Assembly (NCBI GenBank): GCA_049975345.1 | Contig: JBNGDP010000003.1 | Location: 25,339-89,338 of the forward strand | Length of the DNA stretch: 64,000 nt | Origin: Oceanipulchritudo sp049975345 | Lineage (GTDB): Bacteria > Verrucomicrobiota > Verrucomicrobiia > Opitutales > Oceanipulchritudinaceae | Direction of reading: 5' to 3' | Shown: piece by piece, positions 39,532-47,904 of the stretch | Numbering within the stretch: position 1 is the first letter of the stretch | Layout: every line of letters starts with the position of its first letter | Position numbers and translations under genes: made by a program | The notes under the pieces: model-generated | Told to the model about the DNA's origin: nothing | Database searches by the model: none | Seen by the model: the letters and a program-made list of their open reading frames with translations, nothing else

Positions 39532-40970
39532 GTAAGACCAACAAACAACCTCACATCCTGCTCATCACCACGGATCAGCAGCGCTACGACGCCCTCGGCA
39601 TCAACGGCAACCGGATCCTCGAGACGCCGAACCTGGACGGGCTGGCGGCACGAGGGCTGAACTTCTCCCGCTGCTACATCACCTGCCCGGTCTGCATCCC
39701 CGCTCGCCGGACGCTGCTCAGCGGCCTGCATCCCAACACCCACGGGTTGAAGCATTATGAGGACGGCCTTGAATTCGACCCGCCCTTCACCCTTCCCGGG
39801 ATCCTGCGCGGCGCCGGATACCAGACCCAGCTGGTCGGGAAGCTGCACATGCACCCGATGGGAAAACGCTACGGTTTCGACCACATGGTGCTGAGTGAGA
39901 CGCCCAACTGGCGTCCCACTTCCACATGGCAACACCGGAACGATTATGCCCGCTGGTTGCGTGAACAGGGCGTGCTTGACCACCCACACTTCCATGGGAT
40001 CAGCGGCAACGGCCGTGCCGTGTATCCGTGGCCGATGCAGGAGAGGCTGCATCACAACAACTGGCTGGCCCGCGAAGCCGCACAGTTTCTCACCGAGGAC
40101 CGCGATCCCACCAGCCCGTTTTTTCTCCACTTGAGCTTCACGCATCCGCATCCGCCGCTGGTTCCCACCCGCTCCTATCTCGAACGCTACGAGCGCAAGG
40201 AGATGCCCGGGCCAACCCTCGGGGACTGGGCACCCAAGGACGGCGAAACCATCGGCATTCCACTCGACTCGGCCTGCGGCCCGTTTGATCCGGATATCAT
40301 CAAACGCGCCCAGGCCGGGTACTACGCGCTCATCAACCATATTGACGACTGCGTTGCCCACGTTCTGGAAAGGTGGATGGAATACGGCAACCCCCGCCGG
40401 AACGAGCCGCTGTACATTCTTTTCAGCTCCGACCACGGGGAAATGCTCGGCGACCACCATCTCTTCCGCAAGAGCCTTGCCTACGAGGGCTCTACCCATG
40501 TCCCCTTCTTCATCAGCGGGTTCAATGTCGACCTGGAGCGGGGCGAGTCGGATGCGCTTTGCTGCTGGGAGGACATCCTGCCGACCATCGCGGAGCTGGC
40601 CGGCGTCGAGGTGCCCGGGCCCGTCGACGGGCACAGCCTCGCCCCGGCCGCGAAAGGGGCATCGCTTCCACAACGCGACAGCGTGTACGGGCTCTGCGGA
40701 AAGAACCACTTTGTCGTGGCGGACAACTACAAATACATCTGGCACGCCGCGACCGGCGAGGAGCAGGTTTTCGACCTGAAGGCCGATCCCATGGAGAAGC
40801 AGGATCTCTCCTCCGACGAACAAATACTGGACAGGTTGCGGCATTTCATGCGCTCCCATCTTGACGCAGAGGACCGGACAAACCACGCGGATGGCCCCTT
40901 GCTGCCTTGTCGAAACGCCCCACCGAATTCGCTCTTCGGGGACGGGTCTGCCGGTCCGCCCCCAACTTGA
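39528..40970 (+). CDS. Sulfatase (type I, Cys-type)
   Basis: 480 residues from the ATG at 39528, overlapping the previous stop. PHILLITTDQQRYDALG is the N-terminal metal block. ITCPVCIPARRTLLSG gives C-I-P-A-R (Cys56). LYILFSSDHGEMLGDHHLFRKS is the second metal block. No signal peptide is visible. The sequence differs clearly from the other sulfatases here, so the enzymes probably remove sulfate from different positions of one polysaccharide. The C-terminus extends ~35 residues beyond the domain with a proline-rich end. Confidence 0.94.
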   Translation: MSKTNKQPHILLITTDQQRYDALGINGNRILETPNLDGLAARGLNFSRCYITCPVCIPARRTLLSGLHPNTHGLKHYEDGLEFDPPFTLPGILRGAGYQTQLVGKLHMHPMGKRYGFDHMVLSETPNWRPTSTWQHRNDYARWLREQGVLDHPHFHGISGNGRAVYPWPMQERLHHNNWLAREAAQFLTEDRDPTSPFFLHLSFTHPHPPLVPTRSYLERYERKEMPGPTLGDWAPKDGETIGIPLDSACGPFDPDIIKRAQAGYYALINHIDDCVAHVLERWMEYGNPRRNEPLYILFSSDHGEMLGDHHLFRKSLAYEGSTHVPFFISGFNVDLERGESDALCCWEDILPTIAELAGVEVPGPVDGHSLAPAAKGASLPQRDSVYGLCGKNHFVVADNYKYIWHAATGEEQVFDLKADPMEKQDLSSDEQILDRLRHFMRSHLDAEDRTNHADGPLLPCRNAPPNSLFGDGSAGPPPT

Positions 40971-41030
40971 CCACCTTTTTCATTCGTATTCCCCGTCATT
41001 ACCATTAACAAGTCCCATCAACCTGAACCC

Positions 41031-41987
41031 ATGAACCACCCGAACATCCTGGTTTTCCCGACCGACGACCACGGCCAGTGGGCCGGCAGCGCCTACGGCA
41101 ACAAGGAGCTGCGAACGCCCTCGATGCAGTGGCAGGCCGATACGGGGGCCTGCATGCGGCACGCCTTCTGTCCCTCGGCGGTCTGCTCGCCGGCCCGGGC
41201 CAGTTTTTCCACCGGGCGAATTCCCAGCCGCCACGGCATCCACGACTGGCTCGACGACCATGCCCCCCGACAATGAAAGCCCCACATCGAGGGCCAGAAG
41301 ACCATCGCCCGGTTCCTGCGGGAGGCGGGCTGCAGCACCGGCCTGGCGGGCAAGTGGCACTGCGGTCGGTTCTGGAGGAAACAGGCGGGATTCGACACCT
41401 GGTTCACCAGCGCCTGCGGGACGAATGCAAAGTTCGGTGCGCAGGCCTATTACGAGGACGAGGACCGGATCGAGTTTTTCGGTCACCAGGAAACGATCCT
41501 CACGGACCGGGCGGTTCGCTTCCTGAACGAACACAAAAAGCAAGGGACTCAGCAACCGTTCTTTCTTTTCCTCGGCTACACCAACATTCACACGCGCATT
41601 CCGGGGAAACGGAAGCGATCGTGAACCGATACCACGGATGCACCTTCGAGGATATTCCGGACGAAACCTACAATGGCGAGCATGGTCATGCCCGGATCGC
41701 CCCCTTTTCCCGCGGGGATCCCTCGAGAAGGCAACAGCTGGCCCTGCAAGGTGGCTGAGTATGCGGACCAATTCCATGACCTGGAAAAGGACCCGCGTGA
41801 AAACCGCAACCGCATCGATGATCCGGATGACACGGAAACCATTGAGAAGCTCGACCGCATCATGGTATCCCATTTCACCCAATACGAGGACCCCGGAAAA
41901 GCCGGCATCAACATGGAGACCATCCTCCCGCACAATGGGAACGATCCCTGGGCGACCCGGGCCGGGGAGGACGACCACCGGCAGTGA
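41031..41987 (+). pseudogene. Decayed sulfatase gene (in-frame stop, frameshift, internal deletion)
   Basis: The start encodes HPNILVFPTDDHGQWAG and the signature CSPAR (Cys52). An in-frame TGA at 41274-41276 interrupts the frame after DDHAPRQ. The same frame continues with HIEGQKTIARFLREAGCS, then GLAGKWHCGRF and PFFLFLGYTNIHT. Near 41598 one base appears to be missing, and the sense shifts to another frame (HSGETEAIVNRYHGCTFEDIP...). After NGEHGHARI some 150-200 residues of a normal sulfatase are absent. The end (FHDLEKDPRENRNRIDDP) is read in the original frame. Together these changes make a working enzyme very unlikely. Confidence 0.85.
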
Positions 41988-41993
41988 CCCTTC

Positions 41994-42950
41994 TTAATGC
42001 ACCACATTGACCGCCTTGCCTGCCATCCACGCCTCAAGATTGCCGGCGGCAATTTCCATGAGGCGGTGCCTCGCAGTATGCGTGGCCCAGGCGATGTGCG
42101 GGGTGATGAGGCAATTCTCCAGCTTGTAGAGGGGTGAATCGGCCGGGGGCGGTTCCTCCTCCATGACGTCGAGGGCCGCGCCCGCGATATCGCCCGCCTC
42201 CAACGCTTCGGCCAGCGCCGCCTCGTCGACAAGCGGTCCCCGGCCGGTGTTGATCAGGAAGGCCCTGGATTTCATTTTGCCGAGGACTTCCGCATTGATC
42301 AGGTGCCGGTTTTCGCTGGTCAACGGGCAGTGCAAGGTCAGCACATCGCATTCGCGGATGAGGCGATCAAAGCTGTGGTATTCGAATCCCCCGGGCAGCG
42401 AGGCAGGGCGGGTCCGGCTGTTCACGAGCACGCGCATCCCGAAGGCCTCCCCGACGCGGCCCACGGCGCGGCCGATCTCCCCGTAGCCGACGATTCCGAG
42501 TTTGAGGGCCTGGAGGTCGACCTGGGGTGTGTCCCAGAAGCAGAAATCGCGTGATTCGGCCCATGCCCCGCCCTTCACGCGGGCTGAGTGGTGCTCCACC
42601 CGCCGGACCAGGGCGAAGAGCAGCGCAAAGACCATCTGGACCACCGCCTCGGTCCCGTAGGAGGGGACGTTGGTGACGGTGATGCCCCGTTCGCGGGCGG
42701 CAGCGAGGTCCACCACGTTGTATCCGGTGGCCAATACACCGATGTACTTCGCATCCGGCAGGTGGCCGAGGGCCGTGCGGTCCAGCACGGTCTTGTTGGT
42801 GAGGAGAACCCTCGCCCCCCGGGCGCGCTCCACAACCTTGCCGGACGGGGTGTGCTCGTGCACGACCAGTTCGTCGACAAGGTCCCCGAGGGGGCCCCAG
42901 TCGAGGTCACCGGGATTGAGCGTGTATCCATCCAGAACGACTGCTTTCAT
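41994..42950 (-). CDS. D-2-hydroxyacid dehydrogenase (glycerate/hydroxypyruvate type)
   Basis: 318 residues from the ATG at 42950. The NAD site LGIVGYGEIGRAVGRVGEAFG, the catalytic arginine in LINTGRGPLVDEAAL, the glutamate in DVMEEEPP and the histidine in LITPHIAWAT are all in place for the D-isomer-specific 2-hydroxyacid dehydrogenases. It would interconvert a 2-oxoacid and a D-2-hydroxyacid with NAD(H), for example hydroxypyruvate and glycerate. It ends 7 nt from the decayed sulfatase on the other strand and lies 11 nt from truA on the same strand. Confidence 0.92.
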   Translation of the reverse strand: MKAVVLDGYTLNPGDLDWGPLGDLVDELVVHEHTPSGKVVERARGARVLLTNKTVLDRTALGHLPDAKYIGVLATGYNVVDLAAARERGITVTNVPSYGTEAVVQMVFALLFALVRRVEHHSARVKGGAWAESRDFCFWDTPQVDLQALKLGIVGYGEIGRAVGRVGEAFGMRVLVNSRTRPASLPGGFEYHSFDRLIRECDVLTLHCPLTSENRHLINAEVLGKMKSRAFLINTGRGPLVDEAALAEALEAGDIAGAALDVMEEEPPPADSPLYKLENCLITPHIAWATHTARHRLMEIAAGNLEAWMAGKAVNVVH

Positions 42951-42960
42951 AAGATTGCTT

Positions 42961-43698
42961 TCAATAGCCCACCTCATCCAGGAACAGGCCACGGGCCGGG
43001 GCGGTCCGGACCATGTTGGTCCGCTTGCGGCTGTCGCGAATTTCCGCTACATCCTCCGGACGAAGTTTTCCCGTCCCCACATCGGAAAGGCAGCCCGCGA
43101 GGCTGCGGACCATCCGGTAGAGGAAGCTGTCCGCCTCGGCGGCGAGGAAAATCCGCGGTCCCTGCCGCTCGACCCGCAGGACCCGCAGGTCGCGGACCGG
43201 ATCGTCCTCCCGGTCGTCCTTCGGGTTGGCGGTGAAGGCCGAGAAGTCGCGTCGTCCGGTGAGGTGCGCGGCCGCCTCGTTCATGCGGCCGGTGTCCAGC
43301 CGGCGGTTTTCGGTCGACCAGTACCAGCGCGTCTCGAAGGGGTTGGCAAATCCCTCGAAGTACTGGTAGACGTAGCGCTTGTTGGTCGCGGAAAAGCGGG
43401 CGTGGAAGGCCTCGTCCACCACTTCCGCGCGATAGACCCGGATCGAATCCGGAAAACCGGTCCGCAACGCCTTCAGCAGCGCCTCCGGCCCGTGCGGCCA
43501 GTCCCCGTCGAAGTGAAAGACCTGGCCGCGGGCGTGGACCCCGGCGTCGGTGCGCCCCGACCCGTGCACCACCACCCGCCCCTTGAACAGGAACCGCAGG
43601 CGGCCCTCGAGGAAGTCCTGGATGGTGTTCCCCCCGGGCTGGGACTGCCAGCCCTCGAACTGCGTGCCGTCATAGGCCACTGTGCACTTCCAGCGCAT
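42961..43698 (-). CDS. truA: tRNA pseudouridine synthase A
   Basis: 245 residues. It makes pseudouridine at positions 38-40 in the anticodon stem-loop of tRNAs. VAYDGTQFEGWQSQP at the N-terminus and GSGRTDAGVHARGQV with catalytic Asp51 are diagnostic. DSFLYRMVRSLAG is the conserved C-terminal block. The length is normal. It follows ruvX by one nucleotide gap on the minus strand and is probably co-transcribed with it. Confidence 0.96.
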   Translation of the reverse strand: MRWKCTVAYDGTQFEGWQSQPGGNTIQDFLEGRLRFLFKGRVVVHGSGRTDAGVHARGQVFHFDGDWPHGPEALLKALRTGFPDSIRVYRAEVVDEAFHARFSATNKRYVYQYFEGFANPFETRWYWSTENRRLDTGRMNEAAAHLTGRRDFSAFTANPKDDREDDPVRDLRVLRVERQGPRIFLAAEADSFLYRMVRSLAGCLSDVGTGKLRPEDVAEIRDSRKRTNMVRTAPARGLFLDEVGY

Positions 43699-43699
43699 C

Positions 43700-44149
43700 C
43701 TAATCCTCGGTCTCGAAATCCGGAAAGTCGGGCAGGGGCATCCGCATGGCCAGCCAGTCCTGGAGGATCAGCGTGGCCGCCCCGGAGTCCACCACCCCGG
43801 TCTTCCGCAGGGCCCGCTCCTTTTTTCCGCTAAGCCCGAGCCCCTGCTCGACGCTGTGCGAGGTGAGCCTCTCGTCCACCCGGTGAACCGGCAGGGAGAA
43901 GCGCGCCTCCAACCGTGCGATGAAGGCGTCCACTTCCTCCGCCTTGAACCCGACCGTGCCGTCCATGTTGTAGGGATAACCCACGACAAAATCGGTCACC
44001 CGGCGCTCCTTGACCAGTCTCGCAATGTGTTCCATACGGGCCCCGGGGGTCGCCTCGACGGCGGCCGGCAACGGGGTGGCCACCCCGAGTTCGTCCCCCC
44101 AGGCCAGCCCGATCCGCTTCTCACCGTAATCTATGCCGAGGCACCGCAT
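43700..44149 (-). CDS. ruvX: Putative pre-16S rRNA nuclease / YqgF-family resolvase
   Basis: 149 residues from the ATG at 44149 (MRCLGIDYGEKRIGLAWGDE, the RNase H-fold start with the catalytic Asp). FVVGYPYNMDGTVGFKAEEVDAF and VHRVDERLTS carry the other acidic residues, and DSGAATLILQDWL is the end block. A start at 44182 would add 11 residues, overlap manC by 4 nt and include a palindrome (44162-44178), so the shorter start is preferred. The family matures the 16S rRNA 5' end and has been linked to Holliday junction resolution. Confidence 0.92.
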   Translation of the reverse strand: MRCLGIDYGEKRIGLAWGDELGVATPLPAAVEATPGARMEHIARLVKERRVTDFVVGYPYNMDGTVGFKAEEVDAFIARLEARFSLPVHRVDERLTSHSVEQGLGLSGKKERALRKTGVVDSGAATLILQDWLAMRMPLPDFPDFETED

Positions 44150-44161
44150 GTTTTGTCTGTC

Positions 44162-44178
44162 TCTCACGAAACGTGAGA
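44162..44178. promoter_or_regulatory. Perfect 7-bp inverted repeat before ruvX
   Basis: TCTCACG-AAA-CGTGAGA forms a stable small hairpin between the manC stop and the ruvX ATG. It could occlude or space the ribosome site, or be a processing or attenuation element. Confidence 0.4.
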
Positions 44179-45270
44179 TCATAGCAAATGCTCATACTTC
44201 TCGTCCTTCCCGAGGGCCTTGACGAGTTTTTTGATCTCCTGGGCCTTGTCCTTCGGGCAGACCAGGGTGGCGTCGGGAGTCTGGACAATGATCAGGTCCT
44301 CCGCGCCGATCACGGCGGTGGTGTGCCTGCCGTCGTTGACGACGATGTTCCCGCTTCCCTCCCGGATGACGACCTGTCCCTTGGTGACATTGCCTGCTTC
44401 ATCCCTGGGATAATGCCGCTCCACGGCCGGCCACTCCCCCACGTCGTCCCAGTCGAAGGCCGATTCCACAACGCGCACCGAGGCGGCCTTTTCCATGATC
44501 GCGAAGTCCACGGAAATCTTTTCCAGGTTCGGATAATGCTTGGCGAGCAGGTCCTCGAGTTTTCCGCCCTTGCGCAGGCCCTCCCGGATGGCCCCGAGGG
44601 CCGCCCAGAGACCGGGGGTGTGCTTCTCGAATTCCGCGGAAATCACCGGGACTCGCCAGAAGAACATGCCCCCGTTCCAGTGGTATTCGCCGGAGTCCAC
44701 GTAGCGTGTGGCGGTTTCCAGGTCCGGTTTCTCCTTGAACTCGAGGACCTCGAAAACGGGGCGGCCATCCAGCTCCTGTTTCACCCCGCCGCGGTGAATG
44801 TATCCGTATCCGGTCGCCGGGTAATCCGGGCGGATCCCGATCGTCACCAGGGCCTTTTCCGCCTCGGCCGCGGCAAAGGCCGTGCCCAGCACCTTGCGGA
44901 ATCCCTCCTCGTCGTGGATCACGTGATCCGCCGGCAGCATGGCGAAGCAGGCCTCCGGATCCCGGGCCCCGACCAGCACGGTGGCCAGCCCGACGGCCGC
45001 CGCCGTGTCCCGCCCGACCGGTTCGGGGATGACATTCTCCGCCGGCACCATCGGGCAAACCTCGAGAACGGCCTCCCGTTGCTCGGAATTGGTGATAATG
45101 AGCACCCTTTCCGGCGGGACCAGGTCCCCCAGGCGTTCCACGGTCTGGGTCAGCATGGGCTTGTCACCGACAATCGGCAGAAGGTGCTTGGGCCGGCTGA
45201 GCCGGCTTTGCGGCCAGAAGCGCTCTCCCCTGCCCCCGGCCATGATGACGACATATCGATTCTGCTTCAT
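44179..45270 (-). CDS. manC: Mannose-1-phosphate guanylyltransferase
   Basis: 363 residues from the ATG at 45270. MAGGRGERFWPQSRLSRPKHLL is the nucleotidyltransferase signature of GDP-mannose pyrophosphorylases. FAMLPADHVIHDEEGF, GYGYIHRGG, FKEKPDLETATRYV, WNGGMFFW and VDFAIMEKA follow in the usual order. It makes GDP-mannose for polysaccharide or GDP-fucose synthesis. No isomerase domain is fused, unlike the bifunctional ManC of many Proteobacteria. It heads a minus-strand run with ruvX, truA and the 2-hydroxyacid dehydrogenase. Confidence 0.94.
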   Translation of the reverse strand: MKQNRYVVIMAGGRGERFWPQSRLSRPKHLLPIVGDKPMLTQTVERLGDLVPPERVLIITNSEQREAVLEVCPMVPAENVIPEPVGRDTAAAVGLATVLVGARDPEACFAMLPADHVIHDEEGFRKVLGTAFAAAEAEKALVTIGIRPDYPATGYGYIHRGGVKQELDGRPVFEVLEFKEKPDLETATRYVDSGEYHWNGGMFFWRVPVISAEFEKHTPGLWAALGAIREGLRKGGKLEDLLAKHYPNLEKISVDFAIMEKAASVRVVESAFDWDDVGEWPAVERHYPRDEAGNVTKGQVVIREGSGNIVVNDGRHTTAVIGAEDLIIVQTPDATLVCPKDKAQEIKKLVKALGKDEKYEHLL

Positions 45271-45376
45271 GATCCGGCAGCCTTGTATGGATCCCGGCAA
45301 AAGGCAACGGAAAGTCCCGTATCCCGATTGCCGGGAAAGATTTGCGCACGGGGGAAAAAAAACTACATTCCTGAGG

Positions 45377-46519
45377 ATGATTGAAGCTGGAAACCCGGAT
45401 CCACGCTACATCCGCCAAACCATCCTGCCCGGTGTCGGGGAAGAGGGCCAGGCCCGCCTGCACAAGGCGCGGGTGCTCATCGCGGGCCTCGGCGGCCTGG
45501 GAAGCCCCGCCAGCCTGTACCTCGCCGCCGCCGGAATCGGGACCATCGGGCTGGCGGACAACGATGTGATCGAACGGAGCAATCTGCACCGGCAGATCCT
45601 GCATGATGACCGGTTGGTCGGCCAGCCCAAGGTGGTGAGCGCGCGGGAGCGCCTCCTTCTGCTGAATCCGGACCTGCGCATCGAGGTCATCCCCGAAGGC
45701 ATCACCCCGGAGAACGCCGTTTCCCTCTTCAGCAATTATGACCTGGTCATCGACGGAACCGACAACTTTCCGTCCCGGTACCTGATCAACGATGCCGCCT
45801 GCCTGGCCGGTAAGCCGCTCATATACGGCAGCATCCACCAGTTCGAGGGACAGGTCAGCGTCTTTTATCCGAAAAGGGGAAGCCCCTGCTACCGCTGCCT
45901 CTTTCCGGAGCTCCCGGAACCGGGCACCGTCCCCAACTGCGCCGAGGCGGGCGTGTTCGGCGCCCTGTGCGGCATTGTCGGCTCATGGCAGGCCTCCGAG
46001 GCCATCAAGTGGATCATCGGTATCGGGGAGCCGATCCTCGGCCAGATCAAGGTGCTGGACATCCTGTCCGGACGGGACCGCCTGGTCTCCCTGAAAAAGG
46101 ATCCGGCCTGCCCCCTGTGTGGCAAATCCCCAGCGATCCGGAAAATCCACGCGGAAGCCTACCGGTTTGTCTGCGAACCGACGTTTGAAGAAGGGACGCT
46201 GCCCCTCGAGGTCGATGTGAGGACCGCCGCCGACTTGCTGCAGGCGGAAAATCCTCCCCTGCTGGTCGATGTGCGGGAAGTCCATGAGCGGCAGATCTGC
46301 AGCATCGGGGACGGCATGCACATCCCGACCGGGGAAATCCAGTTCAAATGGAGCGCCCTGCCACGTGAGGAGCATTTGATTGTCTACTGCCACCACGGCC
46401 TGCGCAGCCTTTTCGTGGCCCGCTTCCTGCAGGAAAAAGGCTTCCACCGGGTGCAGAGCCTGCATGGTGGAATCGAGGCCTGGTCAAAGGAAATCGACCC
46501 CACGGTTCCACGTTACTGA
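45377..46519 (+). CDS. moeB: MoeB/ThiF-family adenylyltransferase with C-terminal rhodanese domain
   Basis: 380 residues. RYIRQTILPGVGEEGQARLHKARVLIAGLGGLGSPASLYLAAAGIG (key G-x-G-G-L-G-S-P) is the ATP-binding start. DNFPSRYLINDAACL and the zinc pairs CYRC and CPLC are typical. The last ~105 residues form a rhodanese domain with active cysteine in IVYCHHGLRS. The fusion activates the C-terminus of a ubiquitin-like sulfur carrier (MoaD or ThiS) and supplies sulfur. The ATG at 45377 is directly preceded by GAGG with poor spacing. No alternative in-frame start near it is better. Confidence 0.93.
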   Translation: MIEAGNPDPRYIRQTILPGVGEEGQARLHKARVLIAGLGGLGSPASLYLAAAGIGTIGLADNDVIERSNLHRQILHDDRLVGQPKVVSARERLLLLNPDLRIEVIPEGITPENAVSLFSNYDLVIDGTDNFPSRYLINDAACLAGKPLIYGSIHQFEGQVSVFYPKRGSPCYRCLFPELPEPGTVPNCAEAGVFGALCGIVGSWQASEAIKWIIGIGEPILGQIKVLDILSGRDRLVSLKKDPACPLCGKSPAIRKIHAEAYRFVCEPTFEEGTLPLEVDVRTAADLLQAENPPLLVDVREVHERQICSIGDGMHIPTGEIQFKWSALPREEHLIVYCHHGLRSLFVARFLQEKGFHRVQSLHGGIEAWSKEIDPTVPRY

Positions 46520-47904
46520 ACCGGCTCAAGCGGTTCCTCCTCAAGCGGGGCCTCCTCATCAACCAGGCCGGTGTCCTCTGCCGGATACTCCCCGTATTCC
46601 TCGTAGGTTTCGGGAACGTACTCCGGGGCCAGAAGGGCTGCGCGGGCCGATTCACTCTCCAGAAGAACGGGGAGGTTTTCCTCGGCTGTTTCCGGGGCCA
46701 TGCGGATCCACTGCCGGCCGATCATGATCTCCAGCATGCTGCGGGCGTCCGGGTCCGTCACCGACTGCGCCCAGACCAGGGCGGTGGCGGGATCCATGGA
46801 CGCCGTGGCCAGGGCCAGAGCCTCGATCGCCCCGTCAAGGGACGGGTCCGGACCATGGGAGTTCAGCCACTCCGCCACCGGGGCGGGGCCGTCGTTGCCG
46901 ATCCACTCCTCCGACACGGCGTCCATAAGGGCCCGGCGGTCCTCCTCCCCGAAGTTGCCCCAGACCCAATCCGCCGCCGCTTCCGGGTTCGCGTATACCC
47001 ATTCGCGCAAAACACCTCCCAGCCCGGCGATTTCCCCGGGAAAGGTCCCGTGCAACCAGAGGGCCGCGGCTTCCGGTTCACTGCGGGCCCAGCTCCCGGC
47101 CAGGTAGACCGCCGCCGGCTGCCCGGAATTTCCCGGAAATTCCCCGAGCCAGCGGATGGCTTCCCGGTAGGGGTCCGTTTCAAGGATCTGCTCCATCACC
47201 GCAAGGGCCATGCGGTTCTGGAAATCGGAAACCGGGAGCCGGTCCAACAGCTCGATGGCCGTCCGCCGGTCCGCCCTGCTCAGGTTCGAGACAATGATTT
47301 CCAGCCCGCGTTCCGCACGGCGGGAACTGCCGGCGTGCTCGATCACCCAGGCCCATGCCTCCTCCGGGCGCGTCCGGCTCCATCCGCGGAGCACTGACTG
47401 GATGGCCATTTCCCGCTCCGTGGGAGAGGCAAGCGAGGTGGCGAAGGCAATGGCCCGGCGCCCGTCCTCCGCCGCCCAGGACTGGATAAAGGCCCCGAGC
47501 ACCTGGTCGCGACCCGGGCCCATCGGGATTTCCTGCAGCAACCGGATGGCCGCCATCACTTTTCGCGAGGGTAGGCCGCGCAGCAGCATCATCGCCGCCA
47601 TCTGGCGCTCCTCCCGGTCCGATTGCCGCATGATCGCCCGCAGCGCCTGCTCCACCTGCTCGGGAAGGTTCTCCCCGGAGGAAACGGACTGGATGCTGGC
47701 CCAATCCGCGGGGGAGCCCGCGTACCGCTCGATCACCAAGGCCAGTTCCCTCTGCGCCAGGCTCAGGTCGCTGGAGGCCCCCTCGCCCGCTCCCGGTCCC
47801 AGGTGAAAGGCGAAGGCCGACAGGATCCCCAGAACAAACACCGCCCCCAGGGAGACCATCCAGCCAAGGCCAAGCATGACCGCACTGACTTCTTTGCGTT
47901 TCAT
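46513..47904 (-). CDS. Membrane-anchored protein with helical W-x-P repeats
   Basis: 463 residues from the ATG at 47904 (strong AGGAGAGGA upstream). A transmembrane helix (MLGLGWMVSLGAVFVLGILSAFAF, residues ~10-33) is followed by helical repeats of ~35-40 residues with the pattern R-P-E-E-A-W-A-W-V, DPYREAIRWLGEFPG, EPEAAALWLHGTFPG, NPEAAADWVWGNF, DPATALVWAQSV. Such repeats, with D/E-P-x-x-A-x-x-W, are common in Verrucomicrobia and Planctomycetes and have no assigned function. An acidic tail (EEAPLEEEPLEPVQ) ends the protein. It is coupled (4-nt overlap) to the downstream end of mscS and ends over the moeB stop. Confidence 0.75.
   Translation of the reverse strand: MKRKEVSAVMLGLGWMVSLGAVFVLGILSAFAFHLGPGAGEGASSDLSLAQRELALVIERYAGSPADWASIQSVSSGENLPEQVEQALRAIMRQSDREERQMAAMMLLRGLPSRKVMAAIRLLQEIPMGPGRDQVLGAFIQSWAAEDGRRAIAFATSLASPTEREMAIQSVLRGWSRTRPEEAWAWVIEHAGSSRRAERGLEIIVSNLSRADRRTAIELLDRLPVSDFQNRMALAVMEQILETDPYREAIRWLGEFPGNSGQPAAVYLAGSWARSEPEAAALWLHGTFPGEIAGLGGVLREWVYANPEAAADWVWGNFGEEDRRALMDAVSEEWIGNDGPAPVAEWLNSHGPDPSLDGAIEALALATASMDPATALVWAQSVTDPDARSMLEIMIGRQWIRMAPETAEENLPVLLESESARAALLAPEYVPETYEEYGEYPAEDTGLVDEEAPLEEEPLEPVQ

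Noticed and set aside
41260..41526. Separate small gene inside the sulfatase remnant
   Set aside because: The frame is out of phase with the recognisable sulfatase sequence and has no domain.
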